From positions 310,001 through 374,000 of the forward strand of contig NZ_FTPR01000002.1 in assembly GCF_900156505.1 (NCBI RefSeq): a DNA stretch of 64,000 nucleotides, in the 5' to 3' direction. The DNA comes from Yoonia rosea (GTDB lineage: Bacteria; Pseudomonadota; Alphaproteobacteria; Rhodobacterales; Rhodobacteraceae). Numbering within the stretch: position 1 is the stretch's first letter; the number at the start of each line of letters is the position of its first letter. Position numbers and translations under genes: made by a program. The notes beneath the pieces are model-generated. The model ran no database searches and had not been told where the DNA came from. It was given only the letters and a program-made list of their open reading frames with translations. Of this stretch, positions 35,373 to 43,366 are shown one piece after another.

Positions 35373-37990
35373 AGCTTCGACCGCAACTCATAAATCAGAT
35401 CAAGCGCATCCCGGGGGCTCAGCTCATCGGGGTGCACATCGCGCAAACGTTCCTCAATAGCCGAGGGTTTTGGCGCAACGCTCACTGGGGCAGGTGTTGC
35501 AGAAAAAAGCGGCAGATCATCAATGATCGCTTTTTGCGCTGTCCCGCCTTCACGCTCACCTTTTTCCAAAGCTTCCAGAACCACTTTGGCGCGCTCCACA
35601 ACGACGGCGGGCAAGCCTGCCAAACGCGCAACCTGCACCCCATAACTGCGATCCGCCGTGCCGCGCTTCACCTCATGCAGGAAAATCACGTCACCTTCCC
35701 ACTCTTTTACAGTGACCGTCGCATTATCCACACCCTCGAGCTTTGCCGATAGCGCCGACATTTCATGGTAATGCGTGGCAAACAGTGCGCGACAGCGGTT
35801 CACATCATGCAAGTGTTCCAACGTCGCCCAGGCAATCGACAAACCGTCATATGTCGCGGTGCCGCGCCCGATTTCATCCAGAATGACAAGCGCCCGATCA
35901 TCGGCCTGATTGAGAATTGCCGCCGTTTCCACCATCTCGACCATAAAGGTCGACCGCCCACGCGCCAGATCGTCTGACGCCCCGACGCGGCTGAACAACT
36001 GGCTGACAATCCCGATGTGGGCCCCGGTGGCTGGCACAAAGCTCCCCATCTGGGCTAAAATCGCAAGCAGCGCATTCTGCCGCAGAAACGTCGATTTACC
36101 CGCCATGTTCGGACCGGTCAGCAACCAGATCGGTGTGTCTGTCAATCCGCAATCATTGGCGATAAATGGCAAGCCGTCTTTCTGCAAGGCCGCCTCAACC
36201 ACGGGGTGTCGCCCGCCTGTGATGTCAAATGCGCGGCTGTCGTCCACCCGTGGCCTGACCCAGTTTTCGGTCACCGCCAATTCCGCCAAACCCGCGTGCA
36301 AATCAATTTCGGACAGCGCCCGCGCCAATGCGCCAAGCGGCCCTGCTTGCGCAATAATTGCCTCTTTCAGGCTGGAATAGAGTCTCTTTTCGATCTCGAG
36401 TGCACGCCCGCCCGCATTGAGGATACGCGTCTCGATTTCTGACAGCTCTACGGTGGTAAAACGCACCTGATTGGCGGTGGTCTGGCGGTGAATAAACGTC
36501 TCGTTCAGGGGCGGGGCCATCATTTTGGCCGCATGTGTTGCTGTTGTCTCGATGAAGTACCCCAGCACATTGTTGTGCTTGATCTTCAGCGACGCCACGC
36601 CTGATATTTCAATGTACTCTGATTGCATTTGCGCAATCACTGAACGGCCTTCGTCACGTAACTTGCGCACTTCGTCCAGTTCGGCGTCATACCCCGGCGC
36701 AATGAACCCGCCGTCGCGCGACAAAAGCGGCGGCTCTGCAATCAGCGCCTCATCCAGCAGGTCCAACAACTCCTCATGCCCTATCAAATCTTGCGTCGCA
36801 TCCGCCAGAATAGGGGGCAAATCCGCCGGCATCAGCGCGGAGAGCGCAATGGCCTGTCCGATGGTGTTGCGAATTGCTGCCATATCCCGTGGCCCGCCAC
36901 GATCCAGCGCCAAACGTGACAACGCGCGGTCCAGATCATGCACGCCGCGCAAACTCTGTCGAATATCCTTGGTCAGCCGCGCCTGATTGGCCAAGAACCC
37001 GACCGCATCCAACCGCCCCGTGATGACATCACCATTGCAGGACGGTGACGAAAGCCGCCGTTCCAACAATCGCGCACCACCTGCGGTGACTGTGCGATCA
37101 ATGCAATGCAAAAGCGACCCTTGCTTGCCGCCGTTCATCGCTTGGGTCAGCTCCAATGATCGCCGTGTCGCCGCATCAATCTGCATTGCTGCTGACTGGC
37201 CCTCCTGAACGGGCGGGCGCAACAACGGAAGATTACCGCGCTGCGTAATATCCAGATATTCAGCAACAGCAGACATGGCCCCAATCTCGGCGCGACCAAA
37301 GCTGCCAAACGCATCAAGTGAGCTGACTTTATAGAGACTACAAAGGCGTTTTTCGCCAGAAACGCTGTCAAACGCCGCTGCACCCAAGGTGGTCAGCGTT
37401 GCACCGGAATCAGACACTATTCCAGCCCAATTAGTCTCTGATCCGTCTGCAACAATCACCTCGCGCGGCGTCAATCGTGCCAGTTCTGGGCCCAGTTGCG
37501 CGCCGCCGCATGGCATCACATGAAACGCCCCGGTCGAGATATCAACCCAAGCAAGCGCCCCTGCATCGCGCACGCTATGATAGGCGGCTAGAAAATTATG
37601 CCGGCGTGCATCCAGTAGCGAATCCTCGGTCAAGGTGCCGGGCGTGACCAGACGGACGACTTCACGTTTCACAACCGCTTTGTAGCCGCGCTTTTTTGCC
37701 TCGGCGGGGCTTTCCATCTGCTCGCAAACCGCGACGCGGAACCCTTTGCGGATCAGCGTCAGGAAATAGCCTTCAGCCGCGTGATGCGGCACACCGCACA
37801 TCGGTATGTCCTGATCATCATGTTTGCCGCGTTTTGTCAGCGCGATATCCAGCGCTTCGGCGGCCGCAACGGCATCGTCAAAGAACATCTCATAGAAATC
37901 GCCCATCCGGTAAAACAGCAGCGCATCAGGATGCTCTGCCTTGATTTCCAGATATTGCGCCATCATCGGCGTGACTGTGCTGTTGCTCAT
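35369..37990 (-). CDS. mutS: DNA mismatch repair ATPase MutS
   Basis: MutS recognises mismatches and small loops. The 873-residue protein has the mismatch-binding domain with FYRMGDFYEMFFDDA (the Phe-x-Glu wedge), connector and lever regions, the clamp, and a C-terminal ATPase with Walker A LLTGPNMAGKSTFLRQNAL, Walker B VILDEIGRGTATYDGLSIAW and LFATHYHEMSAL. The tail carries the tetramerisation-like DELSPRDALDLIYELRSKL region in part. It is convergent with grpE and divergent from maeB. A mutL gene is not in the window. Confidence 0.98.
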   Translation of the reverse strand: MSNSTVTPMMAQYLEIKAEHPDALLFYRMGDFYEMFFDDAVAAAEALDIALTKRGKHDDQDIPMCGVPHHAAEGYFLTLIRKGFRVAVCEQMESPAEAKKRGYKAVVKREVVRLVTPGTLTEDSLLDARRHNFLAAYHSVRDAGALAWVDISTGAFHVMPCGGAQLGPELARLTPREVIVADGSETNWAGIVSDSGATLTTLGAAAFDSVSGEKRLCSLYKVSSLDAFGSFGRAEIGAMSAVAEYLDITQRGNLPLLRPPVQEGQSAAMQIDAATRRSLELTQAMNGGKQGSLLHCIDRTVTAGGARLLERRLSSPSCNGDVITGRLDAVGFLANQARLTKDIRQSLRGVHDLDRALSRLALDRGGPRDMAAIRNTIGQAIALSALMPADLPPILADATQDLIGHEELLDLLDEALIAEPPLLSRDGGFIAPGYDAELDEVRKLRDEGRSVIAQMQSEYIEISGVASLKIKHNNVLGYFIETTATHAAKMMAPPLNETFIHRQTTANQVRFTTVELSEIETRILNAGGRALEIEKRLYSSLKEAIIAQAGPLGALARALSEIDLHAGLAELAVTENWVRPRVDDSRAFDITGGRHPVVEAALQKDGLPFIANDCGLTDTPIWLLTGPNMAGKSTFLRQNALLAILAQMGSFVPATGAHIGIVSQLFSRVGASDDLARGRSTFMVEMVETAAILNQADDRALVILDEIGRGTATYDGLSIAWATLEHLHDVNRCRALFATHYHEMSALSAKLEGVDNATVTVKEWEGDVIFLHEVKRGTADRSYGVQVARLAGLPAVVVERAKVVLEALEKGEREGGTAQKAIIDDLPLFSATPAPVSVAPKPSAIEERLRDVHPDELSPRDALDLIYELRSKL

Positions 37991-38054
37991 GTATCCCCCG
38001 GGATCATCCCGCGCACATTACCACCGCATGAAAGCTGCGAAACCCTGAAATGAA

Positions 38055-38075
38055 TCCGTTGCAGGTCCGTTGCAG
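38055..38075. repeat. Direct repeat upstream of maeB
   Basis: TCCGTTGCAG occurs twice, at 38055-38064 and 38066-38075, an 11-bp period equal to one DNA turn. It lies in the 123-bp divergent region between mutS and maeB, 38 bp before the maeB start. This is the layout of an operator for a dimeric or tandem-binding regulator, but no regulator is known to me for it. Confidence 0.5.
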
Positions 38076-38113
38076 AAACCGCTATGTCTTGTGGACTAAA
38101 ACAGGGGGACCAG

Positions 38114-40369
38114 ATGCCGAAGAACAAATTAACCCGCGAAGATGCACTGCAATTCCATATGCATCCAACCCCGGGCAAATGGGAAATTCAGGCGACTGTC
38201 CCGATGACGACGCAACGCGATCTGTCGCTGGCCTATTCCCCCGGCGTCGCGATCCCCTGCGAGGAAATCGCCGCAAACCCCGCGCTGGCTTATGATTACA
38301 CCAATAAGGGCAATCTGGTTGCCGTGATTTCAAACGGCACTGCGGTTCTTGGCCTTGGCAATCTCGGCGCGCTGGGCAGCAAACCGGTGATGGAAGGCAA
38401 ATCCGTACTTTTCAAACGTTTTGCCGACGTCAATTCCATCGACATTGAACTGGATACCGAAGACCCGGATGAATTTATCAAGGCTGTCCGCCTGATGGGT
38501 CCCACCTTTGGTGGCATCAACCTTGAAGACATCAAGGCGCCCGAGTGTTTTATCATCGAACAAACCCTCAAAGAGCAGATGGATATCCCTGTCTTTCATG
38601 ATGACCAGCATGGGACAGCAGTGATCTGTGCCGCAGGTCTGCTGAACGCGCTGCATCTGTCGGGCAAGAAAATCGAAGATGTCAAAATCGTCCTGAACGG
38701 CGCAGGCGCTGCGGGGATTGCGTGCCTCGAATTGCTCAAGGCGATGGGTGCGAAACACGACAACTGCATCATGGCTGATACAAAAGGTGTCATTTACCAA
38801 GGCCGGACCGAAGGCATGAACCAATGGAAATCTGCCCATGCCGCCAATACCACCGCCCGCACACTTGATGACGCGATGAAGGGCTGTGACGTGTTCCTTG
38901 GCGTGAGCGCCAAAGGTGCTGTGACCCAAGAAATGGTGTCTAACATGGCAGAAAACCCGGTTATTTTTGCCATGGCGAACCCTGATCCGGAAATCACGCC
39001 CGAAGATGCCCATGCTGTCCGCGAGGACGCCATCGTCGCCACAGGCCGCAGCGATTACCCCAATCAGGTGAACAACGTGCTGGGCTTTCCCTATCTTTTC
39101 CGTGGTGCGCTCGACATCCACGCCCGCGCGATCAACGACGAAATGAAAATCGCCTGTGCCGAGGCGCTTGCCGCGCTGGCGCGCGAGGATGTGCCGGATG
39201 AAGTCGCTATGGCTTACGGCAAAAAGCTGACCTTCGGGCGCGATTACATCATCCCGACACCGTTCGATCCCCGCCTGATTCACCGCATTCCAACATCTGT
39301 GGCGCGGGCTGGTATGAAAACAGGCGTCGCACGGCGCCCCATCGTTGACATGGATGCCTACGAATTATCGCTCAAATCCCGGATGGATCCCACGCAGTCC
39401 ATTCTACGCAGCCTAAATACGCGTGCCCGCGCCAACCAATCCACCGTTGTGTTCGCGGAAGGTGATGATCCCCGCGTGTTGCGCGCTGCCGTGATGTATC
39501 AGCGCTCTGGCATGGGCAAAGCGTTGATTGTTGGCCGCAAGGACGATGTGAAACAGAAATTGACAGCTGAGGGTCTGGCCGAGGCTTTTGACGAGCTTGA
39601 AATCGTCAACGCCGCTACGACCCCGCATTTGGAAACCTATAAGGATTTCCTGTATAAGCGGCTGCAACGCAAAGGTTTTGATGCGCAAGACGTGCACCGC
39701 CTCGCCGCGCGCGACCGTCACGTATTTGCGGCACTCATGCTTGCGCATGGCCATGCCGATGGGATGGTGACAGGGGCGACACGTAAGTCGGCGCATATTC
39801 TGGAACTGATTAACCACGTCTTCGACGCAGAACCACACGATGGTGCAGTGGGTGTTACCGCCGTCCTGCATAAAGGTCGGATCGTGCTCATCACAGATAC
39901 GCTCGTCCACGAATGGCCCGATGAAAACGATCTCGCGGATATCGCCGAACGCGGTGCTGCCGTCGCGCGCGAACTGGGGCTAGAACCGCGCGTGGCTTTC
40001 CTGTCTTTCTCGACCTTCGGTTACCCCGTCTCCGAGCGGGCAGAAAAAATGCACAAAGCCCCCCAAGTGCTCGACGCGCGCAAAGCCGATTTCGAATACG
40101 AGGGTGAAATGACGGTCGATGTGGCACTCAATGCCGCCGCACAAGAGAACTATCCGTTCCAACGCCTGACGGGTCCAGCGAACGTATTGGTCGTGCCGGC
40201 GCGTCATTCCGCGTCAATTTCCGTGAAACTGATGCAGGAAATGGCAGGTGCGACGGTGATTGGGCCAATCCTGTCGGGTATCGGAAAGCCAATCCAGATC
40301 TGTTCGACGGTCTCGACGGTCAACGACATCTTGAACATGGCTGTAATTGCGGCCTGCAAGGTCGACTGA
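38114..40369 (+). CDS. maeB: NADP-dependent malic enzyme with phosphotransacetylase-like domain
   Basis: Decarboxylates malate to pyruvate with NADP. The 751-residue hybrid form has two parts. The malic enzyme domain (about 1-410) shows SLAYSPGVAIPCEEIA, GNLGALGSKPVMEGK, PVFHDDQHGTAVICAAGLLN and nucleotide-binding VLNGAGAAGIACLELLKAMG. The C-terminal phosphotransacetylase-like domain (about 430-751) shows VFAEGDDPRVLRAAVMYQ, AHGHADGMVTGATRK and PILSGIGKPIQICSTVSTV. In such hybrids the second domain is thought to be regulatory, sensing acetyl-CoA, rather than catalytic. ATG 38114 gives the family start. The stop overlaps the next gene by one base. Confidence 0.95.
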   Translation: MPKNKLTREDALQFHMHPTPGKWEIQATVPMTTQRDLSLAYSPGVAIPCEEIAANPALAYDYTNKGNLVAVISNGTAVLGLGNLGALGSKPVMEGKSVLFKRFADVNSIDIELDTEDPDEFIKAVRLMGPTFGGINLEDIKAPECFIIEQTLKEQMDIPVFHDDQHGTAVICAAGLLNALHLSGKKIEDVKIVLNGAGAAGIACLELLKAMGAKHDNCIMADTKGVIYQGRTEGMNQWKSAHAANTTARTLDDAMKGCDVFLGVSAKGAVTQEMVSNMAENPVIFAMANPDPEITPEDAHAVREDAIVATGRSDYPNQVNNVLGFPYLFRGALDIHARAINDEMKIACAEALAALAREDVPDEVAMAYGKKLTFGRDYIIPTPFDPRLIHRIPTSVARAGMKTGVARRPIVDMDAYELSLKSRMDPTQSILRSLNTRARANQSTVVFAEGDDPRVLRAAVMYQRSGMGKALIVGRKDDVKQKLTAEGLAEAFDELEIVNAATTPHLETYKDFLYKRLQRKGFDAQDVHRLAARDRHVFAALMLAHGHADGMVTGATRKSAHILELINHVFDAEPHDGAVGVTAVLHKGRIVLITDTLVHEWPDENDLADIAERGAAVARELGLEPRVAFLSFSTFGYPVSERAEKMHKAPQVLDARKADFEYEGEMTVDVALNAAAQENYPFQRLTGPANVLVVPARHSASISVKLMQEMAGATVIGPILSGIGKPIQICSTVSTVNDILNMAVIAACKVD

Positions 40370-41235
40370 TGGCAATCTGGAACCTGGGGTCGATCAACGC
40401 GGATTTTGTCTATCGCGTCCCGCATATCCCGGCACCCGGTGAAACGCTGTCGTCCACCGGCCGCCAGATGTTCTTGGGTGGGAAGGGCACCAATATGTCG
40501 GTCGCTGCGGCCCGTGCTGCGGCCCGCGTCAATCACATTGGCGCTGTTGGTCAAGACGGGCGATGGGCGATCCAGCGCTTGCTTGAATACGGCGTGGATA
40601 CCCGCAATATCGCCGTGTTAGACACTGAAACAGCCCAAGCGATCATTATGGTCGACCCCGCGGGCGAGAATGCAATCGTCCTTCATCCGGGTGCGAATGC
40701 GGAAATTCCTCAAGTTACCCTGCAGGCCGCAATGGCCGAAGCCGAAACCGGCGATTGGCTGATCATCCAGAATGAAACGAACCTGCAACGCACCGCCGCC
40801 GAAATGGGCAAAGAGCTGGGGCTGCAAATCGCATATGCTGCCGCGCCCTTCGATGCGGATCGCGTTCAGGCGGTGCTGCCGTCGCTTGATTTCCTGATCC
40901 TCAATGCGGTTGAGGCCGCCCAGCTTGAAGAAGCTATTGGGACCGCGCCCGCTGATCTGCCTGTGCGCGATGTGATCGTGACCCGCGGTGCCGATGGCGC
41001 AGATTGGTACAGTGCGGCAGGAAAACAGCACTTCCCTGCGATCAAGGTCGATGCTGTCGATACAACCGGCGCAGGTGACACCTTCACCGGTTACGTTCTT
41101 GCCGGCCTTGACCGTGGCCTGCCTATGGAGCAAGCCATCGGGCAAGCGACCAAAGCAGGCGCACTTATGGTCATGCGGCATGGTACCGCTGACGTTATTC
41201 CTGATCTGTCCGAAGTGCAGGACTTTCACCCCTGA
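40369..41235 (+). CDS. PfkB-family sugar kinase, ribokinase-like
   Basis: A 288-residue ribokinase-superfamily kinase. The N-terminus has AIWNLGSINADFVYRVPHIP and the GGKGTNMSVAAARAAARVNH glycine motif in ribokinase style. The C-terminal signature DAVDTTGAGDTFTGYVLAGL contains the catalytic Asp and anion hole. The substrate may be ribose or another free sugar or nucleoside; no transporter lies beside it to help. It starts on the last base of maeB, so it is likely co-expressed with it, which is not a standard ribose operon context. Confidence 0.85.
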   Translation: MAIWNLGSINADFVYRVPHIPAPGETLSSTGRQMFLGGKGTNMSVAAARAAARVNHIGAVGQDGRWAIQRLLEYGVDTRNIAVLDTETAQAIIMVDPAGENAIVLHPGANAEIPQVTLQAAMAEAETGDWLIIQNETNLQRTAAEMGKELGLQIAYAAAPFDADRVQAVLPSLDFLILNAVEAAQLEEAIGTAPADLPVRDVIVTRGADGADWYSAAGKQHFPAIKVDAVDTTGAGDTFTGYVLAGLDRGLPMEQAIGQATKAGALMVMRHGTADVIPDLSEVQDFHP

Positions 41236-41259
41236 CACCTGCGTTTTCCCTCTTGGAAC

Positions 41260-41275
41260 GGCCAGAACACTGGCC
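41260..41275. repeat. Small inverted repeat before the aminotransferase gene
   Basis: GGCCAG-AACA-CTGGCC is a perfect 6-bp stem with a four-base loop in the 66-bp gap between the sugar kinase and the aminotransferase gene. It has no T-run. It could separate the two transcripts or act as an operator half-site pair. Confidence 0.4.
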
Positions 41276-41301
41276 TAGCGTCCACGACAAGGAGAACACC
41301 A

Positions 41302-42201
41302 ATGACCGAAGTCACCACCCATCAGGCCGAGGATGATGCCCGCAATGAGGCCATCCTGATCTACGTTGACGGACAGATTGTCCCGAAAGCCCAGGCCACT
41401 GTCAGCGTCTACGACAGCGGCTTTATGCTGGGTGATGGGGTTTGGGAAGGGCTGCGGCTTTATGATGGCAAATGGGCCTTCATGGATGAGCATCTGGACC
41501 GGCTTTTTGAGGCGGCAAAGGCGATTGATCTCGACATCGGCATGGACCGGAAAGGCGTTGTTTCCGTATTGTTAGAGACACAAAAAGCCAACGGTATGAC
41601 GACAGACGCCCATGCGCGGCTGATGGTGACCCGTGGGGTAAAGGTGCGCCCTTTCCAACACCCCAGCCTGTCGCAATCAGGGCCTACTTTTGTGATCATC
41701 ATGGAACATTCGCGCCCGAAAATCCCGCGCCCGATTACGCTTGCCACGGTTCCCCACCAGCGCGGCCTGCCGATGACGCAGGATCCGAAACTGAACAGCC
41801 ACTCGAAACTCAACTGCATTCTCGCCTGTATCGCTGCGCAGAAGGCAGGGGCAGATGAGGCGCTGATGCTCGACGTGCATGGTTTTGTGAACACGACAAA
41901 CGCCTGTAACTTCTTTATCGTCAAAAAGGGCGCGGTCTGGACCAGCACGGGTGACTATTGCATGAACGGCATTACCCGCCAGAAGGTGATCGACCTGTGC
42001 CGTGCCAACGACATTCCGGTGTTCGAGCGCAACTACAGCCTCGTCGACACTTACGCGGCCGATGAGGCGTTTCTCACAGGCACCTTCGGCGCGCAAACGC
42101 CCGTCAGCAGCATTGATGGCCGCATCATAGGTACCGGCGAACTGGGTCCAATAACCGCACGTTTGCGCGCGCTCTACAAGGATTTGGTGGACCGGTCATG
42201 A
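41302..42201 (+). CDS. Class IV (branched-chain/D-amino acid type) PLP aminotransferase
   Basis: A 299-residue fold-type IV PLP enzyme. VYDSGFMLGDGVWEGLRLYDG at the N-terminus (split by the quote limit) is the family signature, SHSKLNCILACIAAQKAG contains the lysine expected to bind PLP, and FVNTTNACNFFIV and ITRQKVIDLCRAN hold the Glu-less variant of the phosphate-binding region. AAGGAG lies at 41289-41294. The substrate is not clear: branched-chain amino acids, D-amino acids or aminodeoxychorismate are all possible for the class. It closely resembles the C-terminal half of the plant proteins called branched-chain aminotransferase-like 1 and 2, whose N-terminal half resembles the next gene. 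Confidence 0.85.
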   Translation: MTEVTTHQAEDDARNEAILIYVDGQIVPKAQATVSVYDSGFMLGDGVWEGLRLYDGKWAFMDEHLDRLFEAAKAIDLDIGMDRKGVVSVLLETQKANGMTTDAHARLMVTRGVKVRPFQHPSLSQSGPTFVIIMEHSRPKIPRPITLATVPHQRGLPMTQDPKLNSHSKLNCILACIAAQKAGADEALMLDVHGFVNTTNACNFFIVKKGAVWTSTGDYCMNGITRQKVIDLCRANDIPVFERNYSLVDTYAADEAFLTGTFGAQTPVSSIDGRIIGTGELGPITARLRALYKDLVDRS

Positions 42202-42210
42202 TGTGTCATC

Positions 42211-42243
42211 TGTATGTACAGGTTGTGTACAGCTTGTGTACGG
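42211..42243 (+). repeat. Three tandem imperfect 11-bp repeats
   Basis: TGTATGTACAG, GTTGTGTACAG and CTTGTGTACGG follow each other without spacing. The shared core is T-x-TGTAC-x-G. They fill the 52-bp gap between the aminotransferase stop and the sulfotransferase-like ATG. If the alternative GTG 42203 start were used they would be translated, but the family N-terminus begins after them. Confidence 0.6.
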
Positions 42244-42253
42244 GATGTGGCCG

Positions 42254-42955
42254 ATGAGAATCGCCATGTGGTCCGGTCCCCGCAATCTCTCGACCGCGAT
42301 GATGTACGCCTTTGGCAACCGTGCGGATTTCGCCGTCTGGGATGAACCATTCTATGCTCCCTACCTGAAAGCAACCGGCGCAAACCACCCGATGCGGGAT
42401 GAGATCATCGCCGGACACGAGACGGACCCGATAATTGTTGCACAGCGCTGTTTAGACACTATTCCTGACGATAAGCCGCATTTCTACATGAAGCATATGC
42501 CGCATCACATGATTACGGGCTTCCCGCTGGATTGGGCTCGGGATTGCATCAATATCCACCTCATCCGCCACCCCGCCCGCGTGATCGCAAGCTACGGTGC
42601 GAAGATGGATCATATGAGCTTGGAAGATATCGGTTTTCCGCAACAGACCGCCCTTTTTGAAAAGCTCGGCGGCATCGTCATCGACAGCGCCGACATTCGC
42701 GCAGACCCCGAACGAATGCTACGGAAACTCTGTGATGCCATAGACTTAGCCTTTGATTCGGCAATGCTACATTGGCCTATCGGTCCGCGTTCAGAAGATG
42801 GGATCTGGGCTGCGCATTGGTATAATGCCGTCCACGAAAGCACCGGCTTTGCAGGGGCAGAGGGGGATTTGCCGGAAATTGAGACGGCCTACTCACCAAT
42901 ACTAAAGGAAGCTGAGTTACACTATGAAGGCTTGATAGAACGGAAATTGACCTAA
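42254..42955 (+). CDS. Sulfotransferase-like P-loop protein paired with the aminotransferase
   Basis: A 233-residue protein with a sulfotransferase-type nucleotide fold. IAMWSGPRNLSTAMMYAFGN at the start is the modified 5'-phosphosulfate loop, and FYMKHMPHHM and INIHLIRHPARVIASYGAK match the 3'-phosphate-binding segment (R-x-P...S). AMLHWPIGPRSEDGIWAAHW and VHESTGFAG are diagnostic of the small subgroup found fused to a class IV aminotransferase in plants. ATG 42254 matches that subgroup's start; GTG 42203 is possible. Whether it transfers sulfate, or uses the fold for another purpose, is unknown. The aminotransferase is its immediate upstream neighbour. Confidence 0.75.
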   Translation: MRIAMWSGPRNLSTAMMYAFGNRADFAVWDEPFYAPYLKATGANHPMRDEIIAGHETDPIIVAQRCLDTIPDDKPHFYMKHMPHHMITGFPLDWARDCINIHLIRHPARVIASYGAKMDHMSLEDIGFPQQTALFEKLGGIVIDSADIRADPERMLRKLCDAIDLAFDSAMLHWPIGPRSEDGIWAAHWYNAVHESTGFAGAEGDLPEIETAYSPILKEAELHYEGLIERKLT

Positions 42956-43030
42956 GTCCTTGATGTAGATTCAGATTTTTGATTTCTTAAGCTATTGAGT
43001 TTGTTATTGAATCTCAGGCGATTTAATGAC

Positions 43031-43075
43031 AAAATAAAAACAGGGCGGCCACCCCTGGAAGAGTTAGCCGCCCTG
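43031..43075 (-). terminator. Rho-independent terminator of the 44-residue gene
   Basis: Read on the minus strand, CAGGGCGGC pairs exactly with GCCGCCCTG across a 17-base loop and is followed by TTTTTATTTT. Perfect stem plus U-tract, 4 bp after the stop codon of the small gene. Confidence 0.9.
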
Positions 43076-43079
43076 AAAC

Positions 43080-43214
43080 TTACTTCCTCTTGCGAGGCGT
43101 CGTTTTTTTCACGGTTTCGACAACATGCGTTTTGGGCTTGTTGCGAGCCGTGGAGACCGAAGTGAAGCGACCTGTGATCGCGCTCCGACCTACTTTACGT
43201 GTAGATTTAGCCAT
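43080..43214 (-). CDS. Small basic protein, 44 residues, unknown function
   Basis: An open frame ATG 43214 to TAA 43080 encodes a 44-residue, Lys/Arg/Thr-rich protein, roughly a third of it basic. The conserved-looking core is VGRSAITGRF followed by NKPKTHVVETV and a KKTTPRKRK tail. I recall short unnamed proteins with the pattern GRSAxTGRFV...HPxTTVxETV in many bacteria, some misnamed multidrug transporter, but know no function. Expression is well supported: AAGGAGGTGA lies at 43221-43230, six bases from ATG, close to the ideal Shine-Dalgarno, and a perfect terminator follows the stop. The composition suits nucleic-acid or ribosome binding. Confidence 0.78.
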   Translation of the reverse strand: MAKSTRKVGRSAITGRFTSVSTARNKPKTHVVETVKKTTPRKRK

Positions 43215-43220
43215 TAGCTT

Positions 43221-43230
43221 TCACCTCCTT
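43221..43230 (-). promoter_or_regulatory. Near-ideal Shine-Dalgarno of the 44-residue gene
   Basis: AAGGAGGTGA on the minus strand is complementary to ten bases of the 16S rRNA 3' end, with 6 bp to ATG. This is the strongest ribosome binding site noticed in the window and decides the start of the small gene. Confidence 0.85.
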
Positions 43231-43319
43231 TCCCGGGCCGTTGCCCGCCGCTTATCAGGCTAGGGCTTGGGTCTGGAGATTCATCTACACCATCATATGG
43301 TATCAAGCATGACTATGGT

Positions 43320-43350
43320 GAGTCCAGCAAATTTGGACTCTTTTTGTTCT
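43320..43350 (+). terminator. Plus-strand terminator facing the argG 3' end
   Basis: GAGTCCA pairs with TGGACTC over a 7-base loop and is followed by TTTTTGTTCT on the plus strand. No plus-strand gene ends nearby: the sulfotransferase-like gene stops 365 bp earlier. It may end that transcript, end an unannotated plus-strand RNA, or block antisense reading into argG. Confidence 0.7.
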
Positions 43351-43366
43351 CATGCCTGTTAGGTTT

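Larger units (their letters stand above)
42956..43366. other. Gap between sulfotransferase-like gene and argG
   Basis: This 411-bp stretch contains one 44-residue gene on the minus strand with its own terminator, and a separate plus-strand terminator close to the argG end. The first 75 bp (42956-43030) are AT-rich and I see nothing in them. Confidence 0.6.
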
